DNA of 64,000 bases from Salinarimonas chemoclinalis (GTDB lineage Bacteria; Pseudomonadota; Alphaproteobacteria; Rhizobiales; Beijerinckiaceae), in assembly GCF_041514305.1 (NCBI RefSeq), contig NZ_JBGMWH010000003.1, positions 248,001 through 312,000 of the forward strand, given 5' to 3'. The translations under genes were made by a program, and so were the position numbers. The stretch's first letter is position 1, and each line of letters begins with the position of its first letter. Positions 25,010 to 33,029 of the stretch are shown here, piece by piece. The notes beneath the pieces are model-generated. The model searched no databases and was not told the DNA's origin. It saw nothing but the letters and a program-made list of their open reading frames with translations.

Positions 25010-25425
25010 GTCACCACTTCCTCCCCTCTCCCGCGAGGGAGAGGGGCAGGGGATGAGGGAATGCCGACGCAGGATGTTGGTGCCGTCGACGAAGCGGGTG
25101 GCGGGCGGGACGGACCTCGAGGGGCGGGGCGGCTATTCTCCTTCCCTGTAGGGGAAGGTGGATCGGCGCGCAGCGCCGAGACGGATGGGGCGCGCGGAAC
25201 GCGCGTTCGGCGAAGCCGAAGAGCGACGGCGGCAGCGGACACGGCGGCTTCCGCTTCGCGGAACGCGTCGCTGCGCGCCGCGCCCCATCCGTCACGCAGC
25301 CTTCGGCTGCGCGCCACCTTCCCCTACGGGGAAGGACAGGGACGCGCGCGCCTCCAGAGCACACTCCACGACACTCCGTGACCCTCCGGATCCTCTCCGG
25401 GCGCGAAGACACCCTGGCGCCCATC
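25010..25425. other. Intergenic region of 416 bases with palindromic elements
   Basis: No gene is supported. A short CCTCTCCCGCGAGGGAGAGG hairpin lies at about 25024-25043, and a large nested palindrome occupies 25138-25342 (listed separately). The remainder, 25343-25425, shows nothing recognisable. Confidence 0.5.
25138..25342. repeat. Nested palindromic element with 22-bp terminal inverted repeats
   Basis: The two ends are 22-base inverted repeats with one mismatch (about 25139-25160 and 25317-25338), each itself a hairpin of the CCTTCCCC/GGGGAAGG kind. Inside, a perfect 15-base inverted pair GACGGATGGGGCGCG / CGCGCCCCATCCGTC and several TTCGGC/GCCGAA and CTTCGCG arms follow. The whole unit could fold into one long cruciform. 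It has no coding capacity of its own and looks like a MITE or REP-doublet. Confidence 0.65.
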
Positions 25426-26841
25426 TCACCCCTCCGCCAGGGCGCGGAACAGGAAGGTCTTGCCCGAGCGGTAGTCGTAGCTCGGGTCCTCCCAGGCGAT
25501 CATCTTGCCGGGGTTGAGCAGGCCCTGCGGGTCGGCCTCCTGCTTGAAGGCGAGCTGGACGGCGTCGGTCTGCTTCATGCCGCCCTCCTCCAGCGTGTAG
25601 CGGTGCGGGTTGAAGATCGGCGCGCCCATCTCCTCGTGGATCGCCATGATCTCCTCCAGCCGCTCCTCGCTGGTGAAGCGCACCAGCGGCAGGCCGAAGC
25701 AGGTGACCTTGCCGTCGAACTTCACGAACTCGAGGTGGGCGGGCAGCTCCTCGCCGAAGCGCTCGTGGATCCGCGTCACGAGTTCGACCTGGTTCGGGAA
25801 CGGATAGAGGACCTGGAGGTAGGTGATCGTCGGGTCGTCGCGCAGGGCCCGCAGCGTGGTGTGGTTCCACGACAGCTCGAACACCGGGGGCAGGCCCTTG
25901 AGGTCCTCGGCCGGCAGCGTGTCGTTGCGAAACAAGAGCTCCGCGCCGGGATGGCGCCCCGCCACCGCGAGGTAGGAGGAGAGGGCGAAGTCGGCGACCA
26001 TCGCGAGCACGAGATGCTTCTCGCGCGGCAGGTACTTGCGGTGCCGCTTGAAGTGGTCGTGCGGCACGGGCGCCGCGACGACGGCGAGCTCCTTGAGCAG
26101 GAGCCCGTCCTGCTCGCCCGCGGCGTTGGCGAACGCGGTCGCCTCCCGCAGCGTGTCGAAGCCGTGGATGACGTCGACCCAGGCATAGGCCGGGGCGAGC
26201 GGCATCTCGACCCTGGTGATGATGCCGTTGGTGCCGTAGGCGTGCGAGACCTTGTGCAGGTCGTCGCCGGTCAGCGTCAGCACCCGCGGGCTCGCCTCCA
26301 TCGTCACCACCTCGAGCGAGATGATGTTGCCCGCGTCCCGCAGCCCGCCCCAGCGGATCGAACCGACGCCACCCGAGCCGCCGGCGACGAAGCCGCCGAT
26401 CGAGGCGGTGTGGTAGGTCGACGGGTGCAGCCGCATCTCCTGGCGGGAGTCCGCGCGGGTCTCCTTGTCGATCGCGGCGATCACCGCGCCCGGCTCGGCC
26501 ACGACGCTGCCGTGCCGGATCTCTTGGACCGCGCAGAAGAGCGACAGGTCGAGCACGATGCCGCCCGACAGCGGCATCGCCTGCCCGTAATTGCCGGTCC
26601 CCGTCCCGCGCGGCGTCACCGGGATGCCGAGCGCATGCGCGGCGGCGAGCGTGTGCACGACCTCGTCGCGGGAGCGCGGGAAGACCACGATCTCGCCGGT
26701 GACCGCGTCGAGCTGGCGCTTGAGGATGGGGGAGTACCAGTAGAAGTCCCGGCTCTTCTGCTTGACGAGGGCGGGGTTGCGCTCGGTCCGGATGCCGTCG
26801 AGGCGCGCCTCCAGGGCGTCGATGTCGTAGCGGGCGCTCAT
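25426..26841 (-). CDS. FAD-binding oxidoreductase (PCMH/GlcD type)
   Basis: A 471-residue flavoenzyme. The FAD-binding PCMH domain is visible in VFPRSRDEVVHTLAAAHALG, TPRGTGTGNYGQAM and TASIGGFVAGGSGGVGSI, and the C terminus reads ADPQGLLNPGKMIAWED as in D-lactate/glycolate-type oxidases. The ATG at 26841 has AGGAG five bases upstream. It ends the operon that carries the amidohydrolase and ABC transporter, which suggests it oxidises a product of the imported compound. The substrate is not known. Confidence 0.83.
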   Translation of the reverse strand: MSARYDIDALEARLDGIRTERNPALVKQKSRDFYWYSPILKRQLDAVTGEIVVFPRSRDEVVHTLAAAHALGIPVTPRGTGTGNYGQAMPLSGGIVLDLSLFCAVQEIRHGSVVAEPGAVIAAIDKETRADSRQEMRLHPSTYHTASIGGFVAGGSGGVGSIRWGGLRDAGNIISLEVVTMEASPRVLTLTGDDLHKVSHAYGTNGIITRVEMPLAPAYAWVDVIHGFDTLREATAFANAAGEQDGLLLKELAVVAAPVPHDHFKRHRKYLPREKHLVLAMVADFALSSYLAVAGRHPGAELLFRNDTLPAEDLKGLPPVFELSWNHTTLRALRDDPTITYLQVLYPFPNQVELVTRIHERFGEELPAHLEFVKFDGKVTCFGLPLVRFTSEERLEEIMAIHEEMGAPIFNPHRYTLEEGGMKQTDAVQLAFKQEADPQGLLNPGKMIAWEDPSYDYRSGKTFLFRALAEG

Positions 26842-26878
26842 GGTCACTCCTGTGGGGGCACGCGGTCTTGGTCTTGGT

Positions 26879-28261
26879 CTACGGTCGGCGGTGCATCAGG
26901 TCGTCGAGCTCGGAATAGTCGGGCGGGCTCGACGCGAGGGGGCGGCCGGCGGCGAGGACGATGCGGTCGGATTGCGGGCGCGACAGGAGCTCGTCCATCG
27001 AGCGGGCGCGCAGGAGGACGAGATCGGCGGCGTCCCCCGCCTCCAGCCGCCCGGCGCGGTCGATGCCCATGACGTCGGCCGGCGTCGCCGCGATCGTCCG
27101 CAGCCAGCGGTTCCCCGAATGGTCGAGGTGCAGGATGCGCGTCGCCTCGCGGAAGACCTCGAGGAGGTCGAGGTCGCCGTAGGCGTAGAACGGGTCGCGG
27201 GTGTTGTCGGAGGCGACCATCACCGGCACGCCGGCGGCCTCGAGTTCGTGCAGCGGCGCCACCCCGCGCATCCGCGGCGTGCGGCCGGCGGCCCGGTCCT
27301 GAAGGTACATGTTGCACATCGGCAGCGAGACGACGGCGATGCGCGCCTGCGCCACCTTGTCGATCACCCGCGCCGCCTCGCCCTCTTCCATCGCCGCCAG
27401 CGCGCAGCAATGGCCGGCGAGGATGCGCCCGGGGAAGCGGTTGCGGATCGCGGCGTCGGCGATCCGCTCCAGCGTGCGCGCCTCCGGCGCGAGGCTCTCG
27501 TCGACGTGCAGGTCGAGGTCGAGCCCCTCCGCCGCGGCGGTCTTCATCAGAATGTCGAGCGCGCCGTCGATGCGCGCGTCCGGCGCCGACCCGAGGAAGG
27601 TGACGGCGCCGAGCACGCCCTCGTAGCGGGCCGTGGTCGAGACGATCTCGTGGAACTGGTGGGGATCCTCGTGGATCAGGTCGAGCGGGAACAGCGACAC
27701 GCCCTGCAGCGCCACGATGCCGCGCCAGGTCTCGCGCATCTCGGCGAAGACCGGCCAGGAAATCGCCGTCTGGCGCCCGCTCGAATCGATGTGCGTGCGC
27801 AGCGCCCCCGTGCCGTGGGCGAGCGCGCAGCGCAGGGAGAAGTCCATCCGCCGCGCCACGTCCTCGGCGCTCCAGTGCGCGTCCCGGTCGGCGGCGACGG
27901 CGGAGAGCGCGCCGGGGAAGGTGCCGTCGGGGTTGGGGCGGCGCGGCCAGATGTGGCCCTTGTCGATATGCGTGTGCACGTCGACGAGCCGCGGCAGCAG
28001 GATGCGCCCGCCGAGATCCACCCGCGGCAGGTCCTCCCCGTCGAGGTGGAAGCCGCCGGCGGGCCCGATGCCGGCGATGCGCCCGTCCTCGACCACGAGA
28101 TCGATGCGCGCGAACCCGTCCGCGTCGCCGGCGACGCCGGAGGCCTGGAGAAGGCACAGCGGCGCCCGCGCGTTCTCGATGCGCCAGGCGCGCGCCTCGA
28201 CGACCTCCCGCGGGAGGGTAGCCGGAGGCGGGCTGGGGCGCGTGGCGAAGGGATCGGTCAT
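26879..28261 (-). CDS. Cytosine-deaminase-like amidohydrolase
   Basis: A 460-residue metal-dependent hydrolase. The metal ligands are visible: DVHTHIDKGH (HxH), LHVDES, AGHCCALA and the aspartate in VASDNTRDPFYAYGDLD, which is the pattern of the cytosine deaminase/CodA branch. The C terminus has the usual small beta domain (GRLEAGDAADLVLLRARSMD). It starts immediately after the permease stop. Together with the NMT1-like transporter it suggests uptake and deamination or ring hydrolysis of a pyrimidine-like or other N-heterocyclic compound; this is inference. Confidence 0.8.
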   Translation of the reverse strand: MTDPFATRPSPPPATLPREVVEARAWRIENARAPLCLLQASGVAGDADGFARIDLVVEDGRIAGIGPAGGFHLDGEDLPRVDLGGRILLPRLVDVHTHIDKGHIWPRRPNPDGTFPGALSAVAADRDAHWSAEDVARRMDFSLRCALAHGTGALRTHIDSSGRQTAISWPVFAEMRETWRGIVALQGVSLFPLDLIHEDPHQFHEIVSTTARYEGVLGAVTFLGSAPDARIDGALDILMKTAAAEGLDLDLHVDESLAPEARTLERIADAAIRNRFPGRILAGHCCALAAMEEGEAARVIDKVAQARIAVVSLPMCNMYLQDRAAGRTPRMRGVAPLHELEAAGVPVMVASDNTRDPFYAYGDLDLLEVFREATRILHLDHSGNRWLRTIAATPADVMGIDRAGRLEAGDAADLVLLRARSMDELLSRPQSDRIVLAAGRPLASSPPDYSELDDLMHRRP

Positions 28262-29182
28262 TCAGCGCTCCTCGGCGATCGCGCTCTCGTGCCAGCGCCG
28301 CAGCAGGAGATGCGAGACGGCGGACAGCGCGAGGAAGATCACGACGCCCGTCAGCGACAGGAGCGCCAGCGCCGCGAACAGACGGGGGATGTTGAGCCGG
28401 AACTGGCTCTCCAGGATGCGGTAGGCGAGGCCCGACCCGGCGCCCGCGGAGCCCGCCGCGATCTCGGCGACGACCGCGCCGATCAGCGCGAGGCCGCCGG
28501 CGATCTTCAGGCCGGCGAGGAAGTAGGGCAGGGCGGCCGGCCGGCGGAGGTACCACAGTGCCTTGACCCGCGACAGGAAGCGTCCGAGCCAGGGCGGCGC
28601 CCAGCGCGGCTTCGTCGCCCCGTAGAGGTCGAACAGCTCGAGCAGGTTGCGATCGACCGACTGCAGGCCGAGGGTGGTGTTCGACAGGATCGGGAAGAAG
28701 GCGACGATCCAGGCGCAGGTGAGGACCGCGGCCTCCTGCGGCATGTAGATCAGGAGCAGCGGCGAGATGGCGACGACGGGCGTCACCTGAAGCACCACGG
28801 CATAGGGATAGAGCGAGTACTCGACGAGCCGCGACAGCGACAAGAGCACCGCGAGCCCCACCCCGCCCGCGACCGCCAGTGCGAGGCCGAGGAAGGTCGT
28901 CTTCAGCGTCTGGAGCAGCGAGGCCCACAGCACCGGCCAGTCCGCGATCATGGTCTGCATGATGCGGCTGGGCGCCGGCAGGATGTAGTGCGGCACCTCC
29001 CAGGCGACGACATAGCGCTCCCAGCCGAGGACCACGAGGGCGAACAGCCCGAGCGGCAGGGCGACGCGCAGCAGGCGCGCCGGGTCCGGCCGGCTGCCCG
29101 AGGCGCTCGGCGCGGCGGTCTTGCTCGGCGCACCGACGGTCGCGATACGCCCGGCCTCGGCTGCGGCGTTCGCCTCGCTCAT
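28262..29182 (-). CDS. ABC transporter permease (NMT1/taurine-nitrate type)
   Basis: A 306-residue inner-membrane permease with about six helices. The cytoplasmic EAA-type loop is recognisable in YGATKPRWAPPWLGRF through YFLAGLKIAGGLALIGAVVA. The ATG at 29182 has a strong GGGGGAGGGGAG just upstream; the open frame before it reads through the tandem repeats of the ATPase gene and is not permease. It works with the ATPase and the periplasmic binding protein upstream on the same strand. Confidence 0.88.
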   Translation of the reverse strand: MSEANAAAEAGRIATVGAPSKTAAPSASGSRPDPARLLRVALPLGLFALVVLGWERYVVAWEVPHYILPAPSRIMQTMIADWPVLWASLLQTLKTTFLGLALAVAGGVGLAVLLSLSRLVEYSLYPYAVVLQVTPVVAISPLLLIYMPQEAAVLTCAWIVAFFPILSNTTLGLQSVDRNLLELFDLYGATKPRWAPPWLGRFLSRVKALWYLRRPAALPYFLAGLKIAGGLALIGAVVAEIAAGSAGAGSGLAYRILESQFRLNIPRLFAALALLSLTGVVIFLALSAVSHLLLRRWHESAIAEER

Positions 29183-29198
29183 GCCGCTCCCCTCCCCC

Positions 29199-30128
29199 TC
29201 AGAGATCCGCGTGGGCGCCGACCGGGCCGGCATCCGCGGCCCGATCCACGGCCCGATCCATGGCCCCATCCATGACCCCATCCATGGCCCCATCCATGGC
29301 CCCATCCATCGCACCATGCAGCGCGGCGCTCGCCTCGCGGCAGAGCGCGGCGTAGAGCGGCGTCGTCCGGAAGGCCTCGCTGCGCGGCGTCGGCGCCGCC
29401 ACCGGGATCTCGGCGACGATCCGCCCCGGCCGCGCGGCCATGACCACGATGCGCGTCGACAGGTAGACGCTCTCGTAGACCGAGTGCGTGACGAAGACCA
29501 CGGTGCAGCCGAACTCGCGCTGCAGCCGCAGGAGATCGTCGTTCAGCTTGAAGCGGGTGATCTCGTCGAGCGCCGCGAAGGGCTCGTCCATCAGCAGGAT
29601 CCGCGGGCGCAGCGACAGGGCCCGCGCGATCGAGACGCGCATCTTCATGCCCCCCGACAGCTCCCGCGGATAGGCGTGCGCGAACTTGGAGAGGCCGACG
29701 AGATCGAGGCTGGACGCGATCGCGTCCGCCGCGTCGCGGCGCGAGACGCCGCGCAGGCGCAGCGGCAGGAAGACGTTGTCGGCGACGGTCGCCCATGGCA
29801 TCAGCGTCGGCTCCTGGAAGACGAAGCCGATCTCGCCACGATGATCCTCCGCGGTGCCGCCGCCGATCCAGGCGACGTCCCCCCGCGAAGCCGGGATGAG
29901 CCCGGCGAGGATGCGCAGCGCCGTCGACTTGCCGCAGCCGGAGGGGCCGAGCAGCGAGACGAATTCGTTCTCGCGAATGTCGAGGTCGAGGCCGGAGAGC
30001 GCGAGCGTGCCGTTGGCGAAGGTCTTGTCGATGCCGCGCAGGGCGACGAGCCCGGCACCCCGCGAAGATCCTTCCGCGGGAGGGCTCTCCGACGGAGGCG
30101 GTGACGTCCTTGCCTGTATCGCGCTCAT
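29199..30128 (-). CDS. ABC transporter ATPase (NMT1/taurine-nitrate type)
   Basis: A 309-residue ATPase. Walker A is LLGPSGCGKST, the Q-loop VFQEPTLMPWATV, signature LSGGMKMRVSIARAL, Walker B ILLMDEPFAALD and H-loop FVTHSVYE. The C-terminal tail is unusual: it contains repeated DGAM units encoded by a 12-base tandem repeat (29243-29314), beyond the normal family end. The operon order is binding protein, ATPase, permease, amidohydrolase, FAD oxidase. Confidence 0.9.
   Translation of the reverse strand: MSAIQARTSPPPSESPPAEGSSRGAGLVALRGIDKTFANGTLALSGLDLDIRENEFVSLLGPSGCGKSTALRILAGLIPASRGDVAWIGGGTAEDHRGEIGFVFQEPTLMPWATVADNVFLPLRLRGVSRRDAADAIASSLDLVGLSKFAHAYPRELSGGMKMRVSIARALSLRPRILLMDEPFAALDEITRFKLNDDLLRLQREFGCTVVFVTHSVYESVYLSTRIVVMAARPGRIVAEIPVAAPTPRSEAFRTTPLYAALCREASAALHGAMDGAMDGAMDGVMDGAMDRAVDRAADAGPVGAHADL
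29243..29314 (-). repeat. 12-bp tandem repeat in the ABC ATPase tail
   Basis: Six 12-base units of the type CATCCATGGCCC lie in frame and encode DGAM-like tetrapeptides. Because the period is a multiple of three, copy changes would lengthen or shorten the tail without a frameshift. Confidence 0.85.
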
Positions 30129-30218
30129 CTGCTGCCGTCGCTGCTCCCCTCGATCATCGCCGCGTCGACCGTCCCCCCCGGGGTTTCGCCGGGGAGGTCC
30201 GGTGCCGCGCGGGCCGGC

Positions 30219-31244
30219 TCACTGCGCGGGGCGCAGCTCGAGGCCGACGCCCTTGTTGACGAAGGCGAGCGTGTAGGCCTGCTCGAACTCCAGGTCCGCG
30301 GTGAAGAGGCCGGCCTCGACCATCTTCCCGAAGAAGCTCTCCATGCGCGCGTCCGTCATGGCGCCGATGCCCATCTCCAGCGCGTCGCCCGAATCGACGA
30401 TGCCGTACTCCTTCATCTTCTCGATGGAATAGGCGATCTGGTCGTCCGTCATCTCGGGGTTGTCGGCCTTGATCATCTCGTTGGCGGCGGCGTTGTCTCC
30501 GTAGAGGTAGTTGTACCAGCCGATCGCCGAGCCGTCGACGAAGCACTGGACCACCTCGGGCTCCTCGTCCACCAGCTCGCGGCGGGTCTCGATCGTCGTC
30601 GAGTAGGTGTCGAAGCCGAAGTCCGCCAGCAGGAAGACGTTGGGCGCGAATCCCGCCTCGCGCTCCACCGCGAGCGGCTCGGAGGTGAGGTAGCCCTGCT
30701 GCACCGCGTCCGTGTCGGCGATGAAGGGCGCCGGGTTGAACGTGTAGGGCTTCACCTGCTCCTCGGTGAAGCCGTACTCGGTGACGAGCCACTGGTAGAA
30801 GGTCGCCTGTCCCTCGCGGCCGACATAGATCGACTGCGAATTCTTCAGGCTCTCGAACGTGTCGTGCACGCCCGGATGCGACATCAGGATCTGCGGCTCC
30901 TTCTGGAAGCTCGCCGCGACGACGAGCGTCGGGATCTCCTCCTGGATCGCCGAGAAGGCCTGGATCATGTTGCCGCCCATGTAGAAGTCGATGCGGCCGA
31001 CCGGCAGGAGCATGCGGTTGTTGGCCTGCGGCCCGCCCGGCACGATCTCCACGGACAGCCCGCACGCCTCGTAGGTGCCGTCCGCGACGGCCTGGTAGTA
31101 GCCGCCGTGCTCGGCCTGGGCGACCCAATTGGTGCCGAAGCGCACCTCGCGCAGATCGCCGCTCTGGGCGAGCGCCGGAGCGGCGGCCAGGAGAGCGAGC
31201 GTCGAGGCTGCGACCGCGCGCCTCGCGGTGGAAGAAAGCGTCAT
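30219..31244 (-). CDS. ABC transporter substrate-binding protein, NMT1/THI5-like
   Basis: A 341-residue periplasmic protein with an N-terminal signal peptide (AASTLALLAAAPALAQ, cut after AQ). The NMT1 fold is seen in VRFGTNWVAQAEHGGYYQAV, GLSVEIVPGG and RIDFYMGGNMIQAFSAI. Members bind thiamine-precursor pyrimidines, taurine, riboflavin or other small organics; the specificity here is open. It is the first gene of the five-gene transporter/hydrolase operon. No TPP riboswitch is seen upstream. Confidence 0.87.
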   Translation of the reverse strand: MTLSSTARRAVAASTLALLAAAPALAQSGDLREVRFGTNWVAQAEHGGYYQAVADGTYEACGLSVEIVPGGPQANNRMLLPVGRIDFYMGGNMIQAFSAIQEEIPTLVVAASFQKEPQILMSHPGVHDTFESLKNSQSIYVGREGQATFYQWLVTEYGFTEEQVKPYTFNPAPFIADTDAVQQGYLTSEPLAVEREAGFAPNVFLLADFGFDTYSTTIETRRELVDEEPEVVQCFVDGSAIGWYNYLYGDNAAANEMIKADNPEMTDDQIAYSIEKMKEYGIVDSGDALEMGIGAMTDARMESFFGKMVEAGLFTADLEFEQAYTLAFVNKGVGLELRPAQ

Positions 31245-31381
31245 CTTTGCCTATCCCTGCCGGTTCGAATTGCTCGAGGCGTGGGCATGCCCGCCGCACC
31301 GACCCGCATCCTCGCGAGCCCGGCCCCGCTTGGCAAGGGGCGTGCCGGAGCCGCGGCGCGGTTCGGAGGCCGGTCGCGGCC

Positions 31382-32413
31382 TCAGCGGCCGGCGCGCTGC
31401 GCGGCCGTGCGGGCGATGTCGATGACGAGGCGTTCGGTCAGCGGGTCGGCGAGATCGGCGGAGCGGCGCGTGGCGAGCACCGTGTCCTGGATGCGCGCGA
31501 CGAGGCGTCGCAGCAGGTCGGGCGTCCACAGCGCGAGGTGCTTCGTCACGAGCGGCTTGCGCTTGAAGTGGAGCCCGCGCCAGCCCTCCACGGCGCTCGC
31601 GGGGGCGGAGCCGGCGGCGACGTCGAGGGCGAGCGGCAGCAGCGTCGTGGCGTGGCCCAGCAGCGGGGTGAGGATGCCGGTCGCGCTCGTCCCCTCGAGG
31701 CGCAGGCGCCGCAGGGCCTCGTCGGCCTGCCGCACGGCGCCGGCGAAGGCGGCGTCCGTCACGACGCTCGCCTGGAGCCCGGACACGTCGCTGAGCACCG
31801 CCTCGAGGTCGGCGGCGGTCACGCTTCCGCAGCCGTGGCAATAGAGGACGAGCTTGTCGAGCTCGGAGCGGGTCGCGAGTCGGTCGCCGCCGAGGCTCTC
31901 GACCAGGAGCGTACGCGTGTCCCGGTCGATCGAAAGCCCCGCCTCGCGCAGCACGTCGTCGACGACCTGGGAGAGGTTGCGGCCCTCGTCGGCATAGCAG
32001 GGGATGGCGAGCGCCCGGGGCGCCTTCTCGCACAGGGCGCGCAGCGGCGACGTCTTGGCGAGGTCGCCCGCCTCGACGACGACGAGGGCGTCGCTCCCGG
32101 GGATCGCGAGTACGGCCTCCACGGCGGGTGCGAGGTTCTTCGACGTCGGCCGCACCCACACCGCGCGCCGCCCGCCGAACATGGCGATGGTGCCCGCCTC
32201 GTCGGCGAGCCGCCCGGGATCGCCGGCGATGCCGTCACCGTCGAGCTTCACCAGCTGGAACGGGTCCTCGGGATCGGAGACGGCGGCCCGGGCGACGCCC
32301 CGCGCCCGCTCGGCGACGAGGCCCGTGTCGGGCCCGTAGAGCAGGACGACCGCGACCCGCGGGTCGATGCGCCGGAGCGCGCCCTCGGCATCGGCGGCCT
32401 TGACCGCGACCAT
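31382..32413 (-). CDS. holA: DNA polymerase III delta subunit
   Basis: A 343-residue clamp-loader subunit that opens the beta clamp. Visible features are AVVLLYGPDTGLVAERA at the N terminus, LADEAGTIAMFGGRRAVWVR, LVVVEAGDLAKTSPLRALCE and the C-terminal collar part (RLVARIQDTVLATRR). It follows lptE by eight bases and closes the leuS-lptE-holA unit, a neighbourhood conserved in Hyphomicrobiales. Confidence 0.93.
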   Translation of the reverse strand: MVAVKAADAEGALRRIDPRVAVVLLYGPDTGLVAERARGVARAAVSDPEDPFQLVKLDGDGIAGDPGRLADEAGTIAMFGGRRAVWVRPTSKNLAPAVEAVLAIPGSDALVVVEAGDLAKTSPLRALCEKAPRALAIPCYADEGRNLSQVVDDVLREAGLSIDRDTRTLLVESLGGDRLATRSELDKLVLYCHGCGSVTAADLEAVLSDVSGLQASVVTDAAFAGAVRQADEALRRLRLEGTSATGILTPLLGHATTLLPLALDVAAGSAPASAVEGWRGLHFKRKPLVTKHLALWTPDLLRRLVARIQDTVLATRRSADLADPLTERLVIDIARTAAQRAGR

Positions 32414-32420
32414 GCCCCGC

Positions 32421-33029
32421 TCAGCCGGTCGGGCCGGTGGCCGCGGCGACGGCGGGCGCGGGCGGTGCGCCCAGGGTGATCGAGAGTCGTGTGCGGATCT
32501 CGTCGGCCAGGCGCTTGGCGAGGCGGATGCGTGCCTCGCGGCCCGCGCGGACCGCTGCGAAGCGCTGCGCGGTACGCTCGTAGGTGACGATGGCGTTCAC
32601 CCTGGCGCTGTCGACCACGGTGCTCCCGTCCGCGGTGGAGAGCGTGTAGCTCGCGCGCCCGGCGAGGCTCGCGACGCTCGCTCGCAGCGTGACGGCGTCC
32701 ACGATCGGGAGCGAGACCGAGGCTCCCGCCTCGACGGCGAGGACGTAGGTCCGCGGCCCCTCCGAGGTCGACCGGCCGGTTCCGTCCAGCGCGAAGACGA
32801 GCTCCTGGCGCAGGTAGTGTGCGAGCACTTCCTCGCCCGCATCCACCTTCACCGGCTCGACGGAGACCTGCCGCAGCAGATCCGCGACGGTGCCGGTTCC
32901 GCTCGCGCCCGTGGTGCCGTAGAGCGGCCTCAGGCAGCCGGCGAGCGGCAGGGCGACGAGGCAGGCGAGCCCGCCGAGCACGGCGCGGCGGGTTGGCGCG
33001 GCGACGGCGCGATCCTCAGGCGACGACAT
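32421..33029 (-). CDS. lptE: LPS-assembly lipoprotein LptE
   Basis: A 202-residue outer-membrane lipoprotein that plugs LptD in the lipopolysaccharide transport machine. The lipobox is LPLAGC with the cysteine near residue 32, followed by LRPLYGTTG, a mark of alphaproteobacterial LptE. A twin-arginine-like TRRAVLGG precedes the hydrophobic stretch. The start overlaps the leuS end by 14 bases and it precedes holA. Confidence 0.9.
   Translation of the reverse strand: MSSPEDRAVAAPTRRAVLGGLACLVALPLAGCLRPLYGTTGASGTGTVADLLRQVSVEPVKVDAGEEVLAHYLRQELVFALDGTGRSTSEGPRTYVLAVEAGASVSLPIVDAVTLRASVASLAGRASYTLSTADGSTVVDSARVNAIVTYERTAQRFAAVRAGREARIRLAKRLADEIRTRLSITLGAPPAPAVAAATGPTG

Noticed and set aside
29243..29314. 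CRISPR array
   Set aside because: The 12-base units are contiguous with no spacers and lie in a reading frame.
31261..31300. tRNA T-arm-like GGTTCGAATT
   Set aside because: No acceptor or anticodon stems pair around it.
31245..31381. TPP riboswitch before the NMT1-like binding protein
   Set aside because: The conserved CTGAGA and GATAATGCCAGCG-type elements are not present.
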